Origin: Actinobacteria bacterium UBA5976
GTDB taxonomy: Bacteria; Actinomycetota; Actinomycetes; S36-B12; UBA5976
Length of the DNA stretch: 6,631 nucleotides
Direction of reading: 5' to 3'
Assembly: GCA_002430405.1 (NCBI GenBank)
Contig: DJBM01000071.1
Coordinates: 1-6,631 of the forward strand
Shown: piece after piece, positions 1 through 5,809 of the stretch
Layout of the letters: every line of letters starts with the position of its first letter
Numbering within the stretch: the stretch's first letter is position 1
Program-made: the position numbers and the translations under genes
The notes under the pieces: model-generated
The model's input: the letters and a program-made list of their open reading frames with translations, nothing else
What the model was told of the DNA's origin: nothing
The model's database searches: none

Positions 1-92
1 GTTTGCTTTGCTTATTTCTTTAAAAATTAATTATAAAATTTTAACCACTTAATAAATCTTTCATCATTAAAATCTATTGATCCTATTATACG
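1..92. other. AT-rich segment with abrupt compositional change at the argG break
   Basis: The first 90 bases contain about 16 G or C (18%), whereas the next 90 contain about 37 (41%), similar to the rest of the window. The change coincides with the point where the ArgG protein stops resembling its family (codon 255-256, positions 90-95). The segment carries the last 20 or so codons and stop (27-29) of the truncated argG frame. Positions 1-26 show no recognisable element. This may be a recombination junction, the edge of an inserted element, or a misjoined contig; no inverted or direct repeat marking a transposon end could be seen. Confidence 0.6.
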
Positions 93-857
93 AGCAAATT
101 CTTTGCCATTTACGGCAACTGGCATTCCTTGGCTGAAAGTAATTGTCACATCTTCGGTTTCAATTTTTACGTTGTCATCCCAGAATCGAACGCCCATGAT
201 TGGATCCACTATTTCAAGTGAGACATCCAGCTTCTCTAAACTTTTCGCTTCATGCGTAGCGCCGAGAATATTCGCATCTGTGGAATAAGCCTTTTCAGTG
301 CTGTCTCGGTAAGGAAGTTTTTGGGAAACTAACCATTCCGACATTTCTTTACGGCCACCAAGTTCGCGTACAAAATCAGCATCGAGCCAAGGCTTGTAAA
401 TGCGTAAGTTTGGATTTGCCAGCAAGCCGTAGCGATAGAACCGCTCGATGTCATTGCCTTTATAAGTTGAGCCATCGCCCCAGATGTCCACGTTGTCTTG
501 CAGCATTGCGCGCACTAATAGAGTCCCAGTAACCGCCCGGCCAAGCGGTGTGGTGTTGAAGTAATACTTGCCACCAGAGCGAATATGAAAAGCGCCGCAA
601 GCAATTGCAACTAAACCTTCGGATACGAGTGCTTCTTTGCAGTCAACAAGTCTGGAGATCTCGGCGCCATATTCAGTTGCTCGCGCTGGAACGGAAGCAA
701 TGTCTGGTTCGTCGTATTGCCCCAGGTCTGCGGTATAGGTGCATGGAATTGCGCCTTTTGCGCGCATCCAAGCCACGGCAACGGAAGTATCTAGGCCGCC
801 AGAGAAGGCTATGCCAACTTTTTTACCAACAGGTAGCGCGGCAAGAACCTTTGACAT
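27..857 (-). CDS. argG: Argininosuccinate synthase, C-terminally truncated or chimeric
   Basis: Argininosuccinate synthase joins citrulline and aspartate using ATP in the penultimate step of arginine synthesis in the cytoplasm. The start fits the family N-terminus. The PP-loop ATP site AFSGGLDTS lies at residues 17-25, followed by NTTPLGRAVTGT (101-112), GDGSTYKGNDIERFYRYG (128-145) and EKAYSTDANILGATHEAK (188-205), all typical of the E. coli-like type of about 447 residues. Similarity runs to NGKEFA (250-255). The remaining 21 residues are unlike the family and encoded by AT-rich DNA using ATA, AGA and TTA codons. About 190 residues, including much of the synthetase/multimerization domain, are missing, so the product is probably inactive. 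It lies 27 nt after the GNAT gene with no clear ribosome binding site, so it is likely the operon's last gene. Family assignment is sure; whether the break is biological or an assembly artefact cannot be told here. Confidence 0.9.
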   Translation of the reverse strand: MSKVLAALPVGKKVGIAFSGGLDTSVAVAWMRAKGAIPCTYTADLGQYDEPDIASVPARATEYGAEISRLVDCKEALVSEGLVAIACGAFHIRSGGKYYFNTTPLGRAVTGTLLVRAMLQDNVDIWGDGSTYKGNDIERFYRYGLLANPNLRIYKPWLDADFVRELGGRKEMSEWLVSQKLPYRDSTEKAYSTDANILGATHEAKSLEKLDVSLEIVDPIMGVRFWDDNVKIETEDVTITFSQGMPVAVNGKEFARIIGSIDFNDERFIKWLKFYN

Positions 858-884
858 GTGGAAAGTCTATTGGAGTAACGGGTC

Positions 885-1391
885 TTAATTTCCCTTAAGC
901 GGTGTGGTTCTGCGCATACGTTGATAGAACTTTCCGGGCTGACTGGTGCTCGGCTGCGGGTCACCAATATTTTCAAACCCAATAAGTTCATAGGCCTTGA
1001 TCGCCGAGTAGTTATCGACCCAGACGCCCAAGCCCTGTTCGCTCCATGGCTTGACATGAACTTGCGAATCTACGTACTCGATGAGGGCCCGCATCACGCC
1101 TTTGCCGCGTGCTTGCGGATGTACCCAGCAACCTCGAATCCAGCAGCTGGAAGCAAAATCTTCATCAACTTGGTCAACGAACATAATCCCGATGTCGCCA
1201 GATTCATCACTGGCTAAAATAAAATCAGAGTTACTTAACCGAGAGCGCCAGAAGCGCTCCGGGCGAATTAATTCAGCTTCATGCTTGGCGCCAAATGCTT
1301 CCGGGTTTGCCTGCAGAGATGCAAGCCGAATTTCGCGCACTCGCTCCCAGTCATCTGGACTAACTGGTGCGACTTTAATTGTTGAATTCAT
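885..1391 (-). CDS. GNAT family N-acetyltransferase
   Basis: A 168-residue protein with the single GNAT fold, which transfers an acetyl group from acetyl-CoA to an amine. The acetyl-CoA pyrophosphate-binding motif A is visible as CWVHPQARGKGVMRALIEY (88-106), with the core Q93-A-R95-G-K-G98. The C-terminal motif DNYSAIKAYELIGF (126-139) matches the usual N-x-x-A-x-x-x-Y-x-x-x-G-F pattern. No signal peptide or membrane segment is present, so it is cytoplasmic. Its ATG lies 3 nt after the stop of the hydroxyacid dehydrogenase gene, with only a weak AGGT upstream, so translation is probably coupled. The substrate cannot be read from sequence. The neighbouring arginine and ornithine genes make an amino acid or small amine possible, but protein or antibiotic acetylation is not excluded. 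Confidence 0.88.
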   Translation of the reverse strand: MNSTIKVAPVSPDDWERVREIRLASLQANPEAFGAKHEAELIRPERFWRSRLSNSDFILASDESGDIGIMFVDQVDEDFASSCWIRGCWVHPQARGKGVMRALIEYVDSQVHVKPWSEQGLGVWVDNYSAIKAYELIGFENIGDPQPSTSQPGKFYQRMRRTTPLKGN

Positions 1392-1394
1392 GAC

Positions 1395-2357
1395 CTAGCT
1401 GGTGACAAGATTTGGAGCCTGTGCTCCAGCGAGGATTGCTAATGCATTTGTTGCAGCAATGTCGGCCATTGCAGCGCGCGTTTCAACGGTCGCCGAACCT
1501 AGGTGTGGAATCAATACGGCGTTATCTAGTTCCAATAATCCAGGATTAACTTTTGGTTCATGTTCAAAAACATCTAGTCCCGCACCCGCGATTTTGCCTG
1601 CTTTTAGGGCGTCAACTAGAGCTTGTTCATCCACAATTGGGCCGCGGGCAGTCATAATTAAAAACGCAGAAGGCTTCATGCGAGCTAACTGATTTTCACT
1701 GATCAAATGGTGGGTTGCCGGAGAATATGGACAATGAATCGAAAGCACGTCACTTGATTCAATTAATTCATCCATCGACATGAATTTGGCAGCAAGATCT
1801 TTCTCAGCATCAGATTCAAGTGGTGCGCGACGGGTATAGGCAATGTTCATGCCAAACGCTTTTGCTCGCCGCGCGGTCGCTATGCCGATTTGCCCCATTC
1901 CAACAATGCCAAGCTGACGTCCTTGCAATCCCATACCAAGCATGTAAAACATGCCCCACTGCCAAGGTTGCTGCGCGCGAATCACGCGCTCACCTTCGCC
2001 AAGGCGTCGCGTGCACATCAAGATAAGTGCCATTGCTATATCTGCTGTGGCTTCAGTCAGCACGCCAGGGGTATTAGTGACTAAGACTCCACGTTCTTTG
2101 CAAGCTGGTACGTCAATATTGTTATAACCGACTGCCACATTAGAAACTGATTTAAGTTGTGAACCTGCAGCAGTCAACAGTTCGGCATCTATTTTTTCAG
2201 TGAGCAGTGAAACTATGGCGTCTGCGCCGGCCACCATCTGCAAAAGCTCGCTTCGCGAAATCGCTTCCTCACTTTCCCAAGCGAGCACATCGTGATCAGC
2301 CTTAAGTCTGGCTAAGCCACCGGCCGGAATCTTGCCTGTAACAACAATTTTCGCCAT
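1395..2357 (-). CDS. D-2-hydroxyacid dehydrogenase, glyoxylate/hydroxypyruvate reductase-like
   Basis: A 320-residue member of the D-isomer-specific 2-hydroxyacid dehydrogenase family, which reversibly reduces 2-oxoacids such as glyoxylate or hydroxypyruvate with NAD(P)H. The substrate domain includes SVSNVAVGYNNIDV (70-83). The Rossmann domain has GMGQIG at 153-158. The catalytic Arg is R238 (TARGPIVDE), the acid E267 (GLDVFEHEP) and the base H285 (PHLGSAT). At the end of the second Rossmann strand the usual Asp is replaced by TRR (175-177), as in human GRHPR, which suggests NADPH preference; this is inference. Length is normal. The ATG directly follows the aminotransferase stop (TAAATG), so the two genes are almost certainly translationally coupled. 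The pairing fits transamination to a 2-oxoacid followed by reduction. Exact substrate is unknown; phosphoglycerate dehydrogenase is less likely because no ACT domain is present. Confidence 0.92.
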   Translation of the reverse strand: MAKIVVTGKIPAGGLARLKADHDVLAWESEEAISRSELLQMVAGADAIVSLLTEKIDAELLTAAGSQLKSVSNVAVGYNNIDVPACKERGVLVTNTPGVLTEATADIAMALILMCTRRLGEGERVIRAQQPWQWGMFYMLGMGLQGRQLGIVGMGQIGIATARRAKAFGMNIAYTRRAPLESDAEKDLAAKFMSMDELIESSDVLSIHCPYSPATHHLISENQLARMKPSAFLIMTARGPIVDEQALVDALKAGKIAGAGLDVFEHEPKVNPGLLELDNAVLIPHLGSATVETRAAMADIAATNALAILAGAQAPNLVTS

Positions 2358-3551
2358 TTACTCGGCAATCCATTCACCCATGAACTTTAAGCCATCGGAA
2401 ATATCACTGTTATCTATGCCGGAGAATGCCAGGCGGATGTACTGTTCTTTCTCACCTGGCTGTGGGCGTCCGAAATGGCGACGCGTGCAAAATGAAACAC
2501 CCGTGGCATGAAGTGCTTTCTCAGCAAACTCACCCAGATCGGTAATTCCCTTATTTGCCATGGCTTCGGTGACATCTGGAAATAAGTAAAAGCCAGCTTC
2601 TGGGGTATGAACTTTTACTCCTGGCATTTGGCGAAGTAACTCAAGGGCAGTATCGCGACGTTGCTTCAAAGTATTGAGCATTACCGGAGTTGCTGACTGG
2701 TCGCCAGTGATTGCTTCAACTCCGCCGTACTGTACGAAATGAGTAGTGCAAGATTCATCGTTGGTATTTAACTTGGAAATTACATCAGCAATTTCTTTCG
2801 GAGCAATTGCTGCTCCTAAGCGCCATCCAGTCATCGCGAATTTCTTTGAAAATGTATAAAGAATTACCGTTCGCTCTGCCATTCCTGGAAGCGATGCAAT
2901 TGATTTGGATTTTCCTTCGTAACGCATTTCGAAATATGCTTCGTCTGACAAAACGTACAGGTCATTTGCAATTGCTATTTCTGCGATAGCTTCTCGCTCG
3001 GCATCAGTTGACTCTGCGCCATTTGGATTTTGTAGATCGTTGTAAACAATTGCTTTTGTCTTGGGTGTAATCAAAGATTTAATTTGTTCGATGTCAATAC
3101 TAAATCCAGTACCTGTCGCAATATAGCGATATGGTTTAGCAATGCCACCAAAATATTCGATCTGACTTTCATAAATTGGGTAACCAGGATTTGGGTAAAG
3201 AACTTCATCACCTGGGTTCATTATGGTCTGGATAAATTTTGTAATTACTGGCTTGCCACCAGGTTGAATTACTACGTTTGAGGCGTCATAAGTAAGGCCA
3301 CGATCTTTGCTGATATTGGCTGCAAGTGCTTCGCGTAGCTGTGGGATTCCAGCACCTGGGCAGTAACCAGTTTTGCCATCTGCGATAGCACGATTCATGG
3401 CATCAACAATGTTCTTCGAAGTTGGGATGTTTAAGTCGCCTAAATGGAATGGAAATATTCGATTTCCCTTTGAGCCCCATTCGGCCGCTGCCTGCGAAAC
3501 CGCAAATGCCGTTTCCGTGCCTAAGTTTGCTAAACGAGTCGCTAACGCCAT
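2358..3551 (-). CDS. Class I/II pyridoxal-phosphate aminotransferase
   Basis: A fold-type I PLP enzyme that moves an amino group between an amino acid and a 2-oxoacid. I chose the ATG at 3551 (397 residues) because a GGGGA ribosome binding site lies 7 nt upstream and the following LANLGTETAF matches where homologues begin. The frame also opens at a TTG at 3623 (421 residues) without a clear site. Numbering from 3623, the PLP lysine is K260 in FSKKFAMTGWRLG. SDEAY (226-230) holds the Asp that binds the pyridine nitrogen. The NDLQNPNGAES stretch (195-205) replaces the usual NPxNPTG, and R398 in YIRLAFSG is the substrate-carboxylate arginine. PGGKPVITKF (121-130) forms the cofactor-phosphate loop. 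It resembles aspartate/alanine-type aminotransferases of Actinobacteria, but the substrate cannot be fixed. It abuts the hydroxyacid dehydrogenase gene with no gap. Confidence 0.93.
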   Translation of the reverse strand: MALATRLANLGTETAFAVSQAAAEWGSKGNRIFPFHLGDLNIPTSKNIVDAMNRAIADGKTGYCPGAGIPQLREALAANISKDRGLTYDASNVVIQPGGKPVITKFIQTIMNPGDEVLYPNPGYPIYESQIEYFGGIAKPYRYIATGTGFSIDIEQIKSLITPKTKAIVYNDLQNPNGAESTDAEREAIAEIAIANDLYVLSDEAYFEMRYEGKSKSIASLPGMAERTVILYTFSKKFAMTGWRLGAAIAPKEIADVISKLNTNDESCTTHFVQYGGVEAITGDQSATPVMLNTLKQRRDTALELLRQMPGVKVHTPEAGFYLFPDVTEAMANKGITDLGEFAEKALHATGVSFCTRRHFGRPQPGEKEQYIRLAFSGIDNSDISDGLKFMGEWIAE

Positions 3552-3558
3552 GACAAAA

Positions 3559-3563
3559 TCCCC
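3559..3563 (-). promoter_or_regulatory. Ribosome binding site deciding the aminotransferase start
   Basis: Read on the minus strand this is GGGGA, 7 nt before the ATG at 3551. The competing upstream TTG at 3623 has only AAAG nearby. This favours the shorter protein and leaves about 113 nt (3552-3664) between the cyclodeaminase stop and the aminotransferase. I saw no convincing terminator or promoter in that gap. A TTGTCA hexamer (minus strand, 3623-3618) could serve as a -35, but no good -10 follows at 16-18 nt. Confidence 0.5.
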
Positions 3564-3664
3564 ACTATTTTCGGTTAATCCCTGTACTTTAGCGGCGAAT
3601 AAGGCAGATTGCGATTTTGACAACTTTATTGAATAACGTCACGTCTCATATTGTGAAATCTGAA

Positions 3665-4714
3665 CTAGACCGCGCGCTTCTTTACCGATCGCAGGCGCCC
3701 ACGCCCAGTATGAGAATACAAATCCTTAGGACCCATCGGAGTAGGAACTAATTCGATGTCCACTCCAATGCCGTGCTGCACGCTTTGCTTGTAGATGTAC
3801 TCCAAAGTTGAGAAATCCTCGATCGCAAAGCCAACCGAATCAAAAATGGTTACTTGCTCGTTATTGTCGCGGCCTACTTCTTTGCCAGCAAACACCTTCC
3901 ACAAATGATGGACCGGTGAGTCTGCAGGTAGTTGCTGAATGTCACCTTCGATTCGAGTTTGTGGCTCAAATTCAACAAAAACTTTTCCCTGCGTTAACAC
4001 GCCAACAGCAAGTTCGGTTTTTCCTGGGCAATCCCCACCAACAGCGTTGAAGTGCATGCCTGGCTCGACCATCTCTGGCGTGATAATGGTCGCCATGGTT
4101 TTATCAGCAGTAATCGTGGTAACGATGTCAGCGCCCTTAACGGCTTCGGCAACGGAATCACAATGAATAATCGTTAGATCTTCGAACTCGGCGAGGTTAC
4201 GGATTAGTTTTTGGGTTGACTCCTCGTCAATATCGAAAGCTTGAATTTTCGTTATGCCAAGAACTTTGTAAAACCCAAGAACTTGGAATTCCGCTTGCGC
4301 GCCGTTTCCAATCACAGCCATGACTTTTGAATCTTTTCTGGCAAGAGCTCGCGCAACCATTACCGAAGTAGCTGCCGTGCGAAGTGCTGTGGCAAGCGTT
4401 AATTCGCTGAGCAACATTGGATAGCCGGTACTCATGTCAGAAAGTACGCCAAAGCCCATCACGCTAAATAGATCATGCTCGATATTGTCTGGGTGACCAT
4501 TTACATACTTAAAGCCATAACGTTCGTGATTAGAAGTTGGCATTAATTCGATGACACCCTCATCGTTATGAGCGCCAAAGCGAGCTGCCTTGTCGAACTC
4601 TTCCCAGCGCACAAAATTTGTCTCAATGGCATCTGCGAGTTCGGCAATAAATTCCTGAATCCCAATGTCTTGGATTAGCTTTGCCATGGCTGGCACATCA
4701 ACAAATCGAGTCAT
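3665..4714 (-). CDS. ocd: Ornithine cyclodeaminase
   Basis: Converts L-ornithine directly to L-proline and ammonia with tightly bound NAD+, in the cytoplasm. The 349-residue protein matches the ornithine cyclodeaminase/mu-crystallin family along its whole length and looks close to the 350-residue Pseudomonas putida enzyme. The residues known as catalytic or substrate-binding there fall at the same numbers here: E56 (GVIELMP), K69 (YGFKYVNGHP), R112 (TALRTAATS) and D228 (NAVGGDCPGKTEL). The dinucleotide-binding loop is IGNGAQAEFQ (135-144). The retained D228 and GGDCPGKTEL motif argue for a true ornithine enzyme over the alanine dehydrogenase or ketimine reductase branches. The ATG has a GAAGGA site 6 nt upstream. 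It is the first gene of the leftward cluster and diverges from znuA across 135 nt. Placement with argG points to ornithine/arginine nitrogen handling. Confidence 0.95.
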   Translation of the reverse strand: MTRFVDVPAMAKLIQDIGIQEFIAELADAIETNFVRWEEFDKAARFGAHNDEGVIELMPTSNHERYGFKYVNGHPDNIEHDLFSVMGFGVLSDMSTGYPMLLSELTLATALRTAATSVMVARALARKDSKVMAVIGNGAQAEFQVLGFYKVLGITKIQAFDIDEESTQKLIRNLAEFEDLTIIHCDSVAEAVKGADIVTTITADKTMATIITPEMVEPGMHFNAVGGDCPGKTELAVGVLTQGKVFVEFEPQTRIEGDIQQLPADSPVHHLWKVFAGKEVGRDNNEQVTIFDSVGFAIEDFSTLEYIYKQSVQHGIGVDIELVPTPMGPKDLYSHTGRGRLRSVKKRAV

Positions 4715-4720
4715 TTCAAT

Positions 4721-4726
4721 TCCTTC
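4721..4726 (-). promoter_or_regulatory. Shine-Dalgarno site of ornithine cyclodeaminase
   Basis: GAAGGA on the minus strand, 6 nt before the ATG at 4714. It is one of the strongest ribosome binding sites in the window and fixes the ocd start, which also matches the P. putida N-terminus (MTxFxDVPxM). Confidence 0.7.
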
Positions 4727-4741
4727 AGGTATTTTCGGCGC

Positions 4742-4774
4742 TTAGGCGGCTAGGCGTTTAGGCAAATAGTTCAT
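4742..4774 (-). CDS. Possible 10-codon leader ORF upstream of ocd
   Basis: On the minus strand an ATG is followed by ten codons, MNYLPKRLAA, and a TAA stop. An AAGGA ribosome binding site sits 4 nt before the ATG, within AAAAGGAAAC (4785-4776). The stop is 27 nt before the ocd ATG. A well-positioned site on so short a frame, directly ahead of an ornithine enzyme, is compatible with a regulatory leader peptide, as known for the ornithine-sensing SpeFL leader of enterobacterial speF. The peptide shares no visible similarity with SpeFL, and no attenuator-like alternative hairpins could be drawn. It may be chance: very short frames are common, and there is no conservation evidence here. Confidence 0.25.
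   Translation of the reverse strand: MNYLPKRLAA
4743..4763. repeat. Three TAGGC direct repeats at an exact 8-nt period
   Basis: TAGGC occurs at 4743-4747, 4751-4755 and 4759-4763 on the plus strand, each start 8 nt from the last. A further inverted copy (CGCCTA) lies at 4811-4816. The repeats coincide with the possible leader ORF before ocd. They could be a regulator binding array in the ocd leader, or a consequence of repeated codons in a tiny ORF. They do not form the TTAGG...CCTAA palindrome expected of a DtxR/IdeR site. Confidence 0.4.
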
Positions 4775-4817
4775 AGTTTCCTTTTAAAACCTACTGGATT
4801 AGGGATTTATCGCCTAT

Positions 4818-4846
4818 TTGATAATCATTATCATTATCATTAAGAT
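4818..4846 (+). promoter_or_regulatory. Promoter of the znuACB operon
   Basis: A -35 hexamer TTGATA (4818-4823, five of six to TTGACA) and a -10 hexamer TAAGAT (4841-4846, fits TANNNT) are separated by exactly 17 nt. Transcription would start around 4850-4854, at or beside the first ATG (4850). The mRNA would then be leaderless or nearly so, which agrees with the lack of any Shine-Dalgarno sequence before znuA; leaderless messages are common in Actinobacteria. The -35 hexamer overlaps the Fur/Zur box, so repressor binding would block RNA polymerase. Confidence 0.6.
4819..4833. promoter_or_regulatory. Fur/Zur-family operator, perfect 7-1-7 palindrome
   Basis: TGATAAT-C-ATTATCA is a perfect 7-1-7 inverted repeat and equals the 7-1-7 core described for Bacillus Fur boxes (TGATAATNATTATCA). 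Further ATTATC units continue to about 4842, giving the overlapping hexamer array typical of Fur-family sites. Given the zinc importer downstream, Zur (FurB) is the likeliest repressor, acting when zinc is sufficient. The exact match to a Fur rather than a Zur consensus leaves iron control open. The box covers the -35 region of the znuA promoter and could also affect the divergent ocd operon. Confidence 0.75.
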
Positions 4847-4849
4847 AAG

Positions 4850-5809
4850 ATGATAATCATGTTCATTAAAAAATCATCCAGCACAATAGCCGTCTTTGCC
4901 GCTTTGTCTCTAGTTCTGAGTGCTTGTTCATCAGCAACGCAAGAGGCTAGTCCTTCACAGTCCGCAACCGCCACCGGTGAAGTTGTAATTGTGCACGCCG
5001 CTTTCTATCCGCTTGAATTCCTAGCCAAAACAATTGGTGGCGATCAGATTCAGGTTATTTCGCTAACTGTGCCTGGCGCCGAACCGCATGACATGGAGTT
5101 AACTCCAGTGCAGGTTGCCGAGCTTGAAAAGACTTCGCTAGCACTTTTCATTGATGGTTTTATGCCCGCAGTTGATCAAGCAATCGAGGCTTCGGTTCCC
5201 GATCGCGCACTTGATCTAGGTACCACTGTTACTTTGCTTGAAGGCGAAGCGCACTCAGATGAAGAAGCAGTAACGCAGGAGGATCATGGCGCGTACGATC
5301 CACACATCTGGCTAGATCCAGCCAACATGATTTCGATGGCCAAGGCTGTGAGCGAACGCTTAATCTCGATTGATCCAGCTCGAACAGCTTTCTACACAGC
5401 AAACACTGCAGCCCTTGTTGCTGAACTTGAAGCTCTAGACCAAGAGTTCACAACTGGCCTTGCAAATTGTGAGCAAAAAGAAATTGTCACAAGTCATGAA
5501 TCGTTTGGATACTTAGCAAATGCTTATGGCTTTGAACAGCATGGAATTGCTGGACTATCTCCTGATACCGAACCGAGCCCGGCACGCTTGGTAGAAATTT
5601 CTGAGATGGCTAAAGCCGAGGGAATCACAACGATTTATTACGAAACCTTAGTTTCACCCGCGATTGCCGAAACAGTTGCAAACGAAACCGGTGCCACCAC
5701 AGCAGTTCTTGACCCAATTGAGGGCCTGGCGGGCGGCTCCACCGATACCTTTATTACGGTGATGCAAGCAAATCTTCAGGCTTTGATTAAGGGGCAAACC
5801 TGCTCGTGA
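4850..5809 (+). CDS. znuA: Zinc ABC transporter substrate-binding lipoprotein
   Basis: Captures zinc (possibly manganese) outside the membrane and delivers it to the ZnuBC importer. The N-terminus has a lysine-containing head, a hydrophobic stretch and the lipobox LSAC (23-26), so C26 is probably the lipidated residue. A Ser/Thr/Ala-rich linker follows to about residue 43. The cluster A-I metal-binding fold is then seen, with likely ligands H80 (GAEPHDMEL), H152 (DPHIWLDP), H216 (TSHESFG) and D288 (VLDPIEGL). Three His point to zinc; manganese proteins of this family usually carry Glu at the third site. The loop at 131-150 is acidic with two His, shorter than the His-rich loop of enterobacterial ZnuA. 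Translation may begin at 4850 or at the ATG at 4859; neither has a Shine-Dalgarno sequence. It overlaps znuC by 4 nt. Confidence 0.94.
   Translation: MIIMFIKKSSSTIAVFAALSLVLSACSSATQEASPSQSATATGEVVIVHAAFYPLEFLAKTIGGDQIQVISLTVPGAEPHDMELTPVQVAELEKTSLALFIDGFMPAVDQAIEASVPDRALDLGTTVTLLEGEAHSDEEAVTQEDHGAYDPHIWLDPANMISMAKAVSERLISIDPARTAFYTANTAALVAELEALDQEFTTGLANCEQKEIVTSHESFGYLANAYGFEQHGIAGLSPDTEPSPARLVEISEMAKAEGITTIYYETLVSPAIAETVANETGATTAVLDPIEGLAGGSTDTFITVMQANLQALIKGQTCS
4851..4865. promoter_or_regulatory. Second, imperfect Fur/Zur box over the znuA start
   Basis: TGATAAT-C-ATGTTCA keeps five of seven symmetric pairs. Its first ten bases, TGATAATCAT, repeat exactly those at 4819-4828. The two box centres are 32 bp apart, about three helical turns, so two repressor dimers would sit on the same face. 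The box spans the predicted transcription start and both candidate ATG codons (4850 and 4859). Confidence 0.45.

Noticed and set aside
605..898. Plus-strand open frame opposite argG
   Set aside because: Arg/Gln/Leu-rich translation with no domain, lying wholly against the PP-loop part of argG; a shadow frame.
921..1217. Open frame of 98 codons on the plus strand opposite the GNAT gene
   Set aside because: It is antisense to a clear GNAT protein, has no motif or ribosome site, and arises from the codon pattern of the real gene.
3636..3644. ACGT-C-ACGT palindrome between ocd and the aminotransferase gene
   Set aside because: Only 4-1-4 with no extension; this short a palindrome is expected by chance, and it fits no known operator by itself.
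3552..3664. Rho-independent terminator after ocd
   Set aside because: No GC-rich stem followed by a T-run was found on the minus strand.
3808..4166. Two overlapping plus-strand open frames opposite ocd
   Set aside because: Both lie against the conserved NAD-binding and catalytic regions of ornithine cyclodeaminase and show no family features.
4742..4763. DtxR/IdeR-type iron or manganese box
   Set aside because: TTAGG-like units are present only as direct repeats; the opposing CCTAA half needed for the palindrome is missing.
4782..4789. TTTTAAAA as a -10 element for ocd
   Set aside because: No hexamer resembling a -35 lies 16-18 nt upstream, and the sequence overlaps the leader ORF's ribosome site; the ocd promoter stays unassigned.
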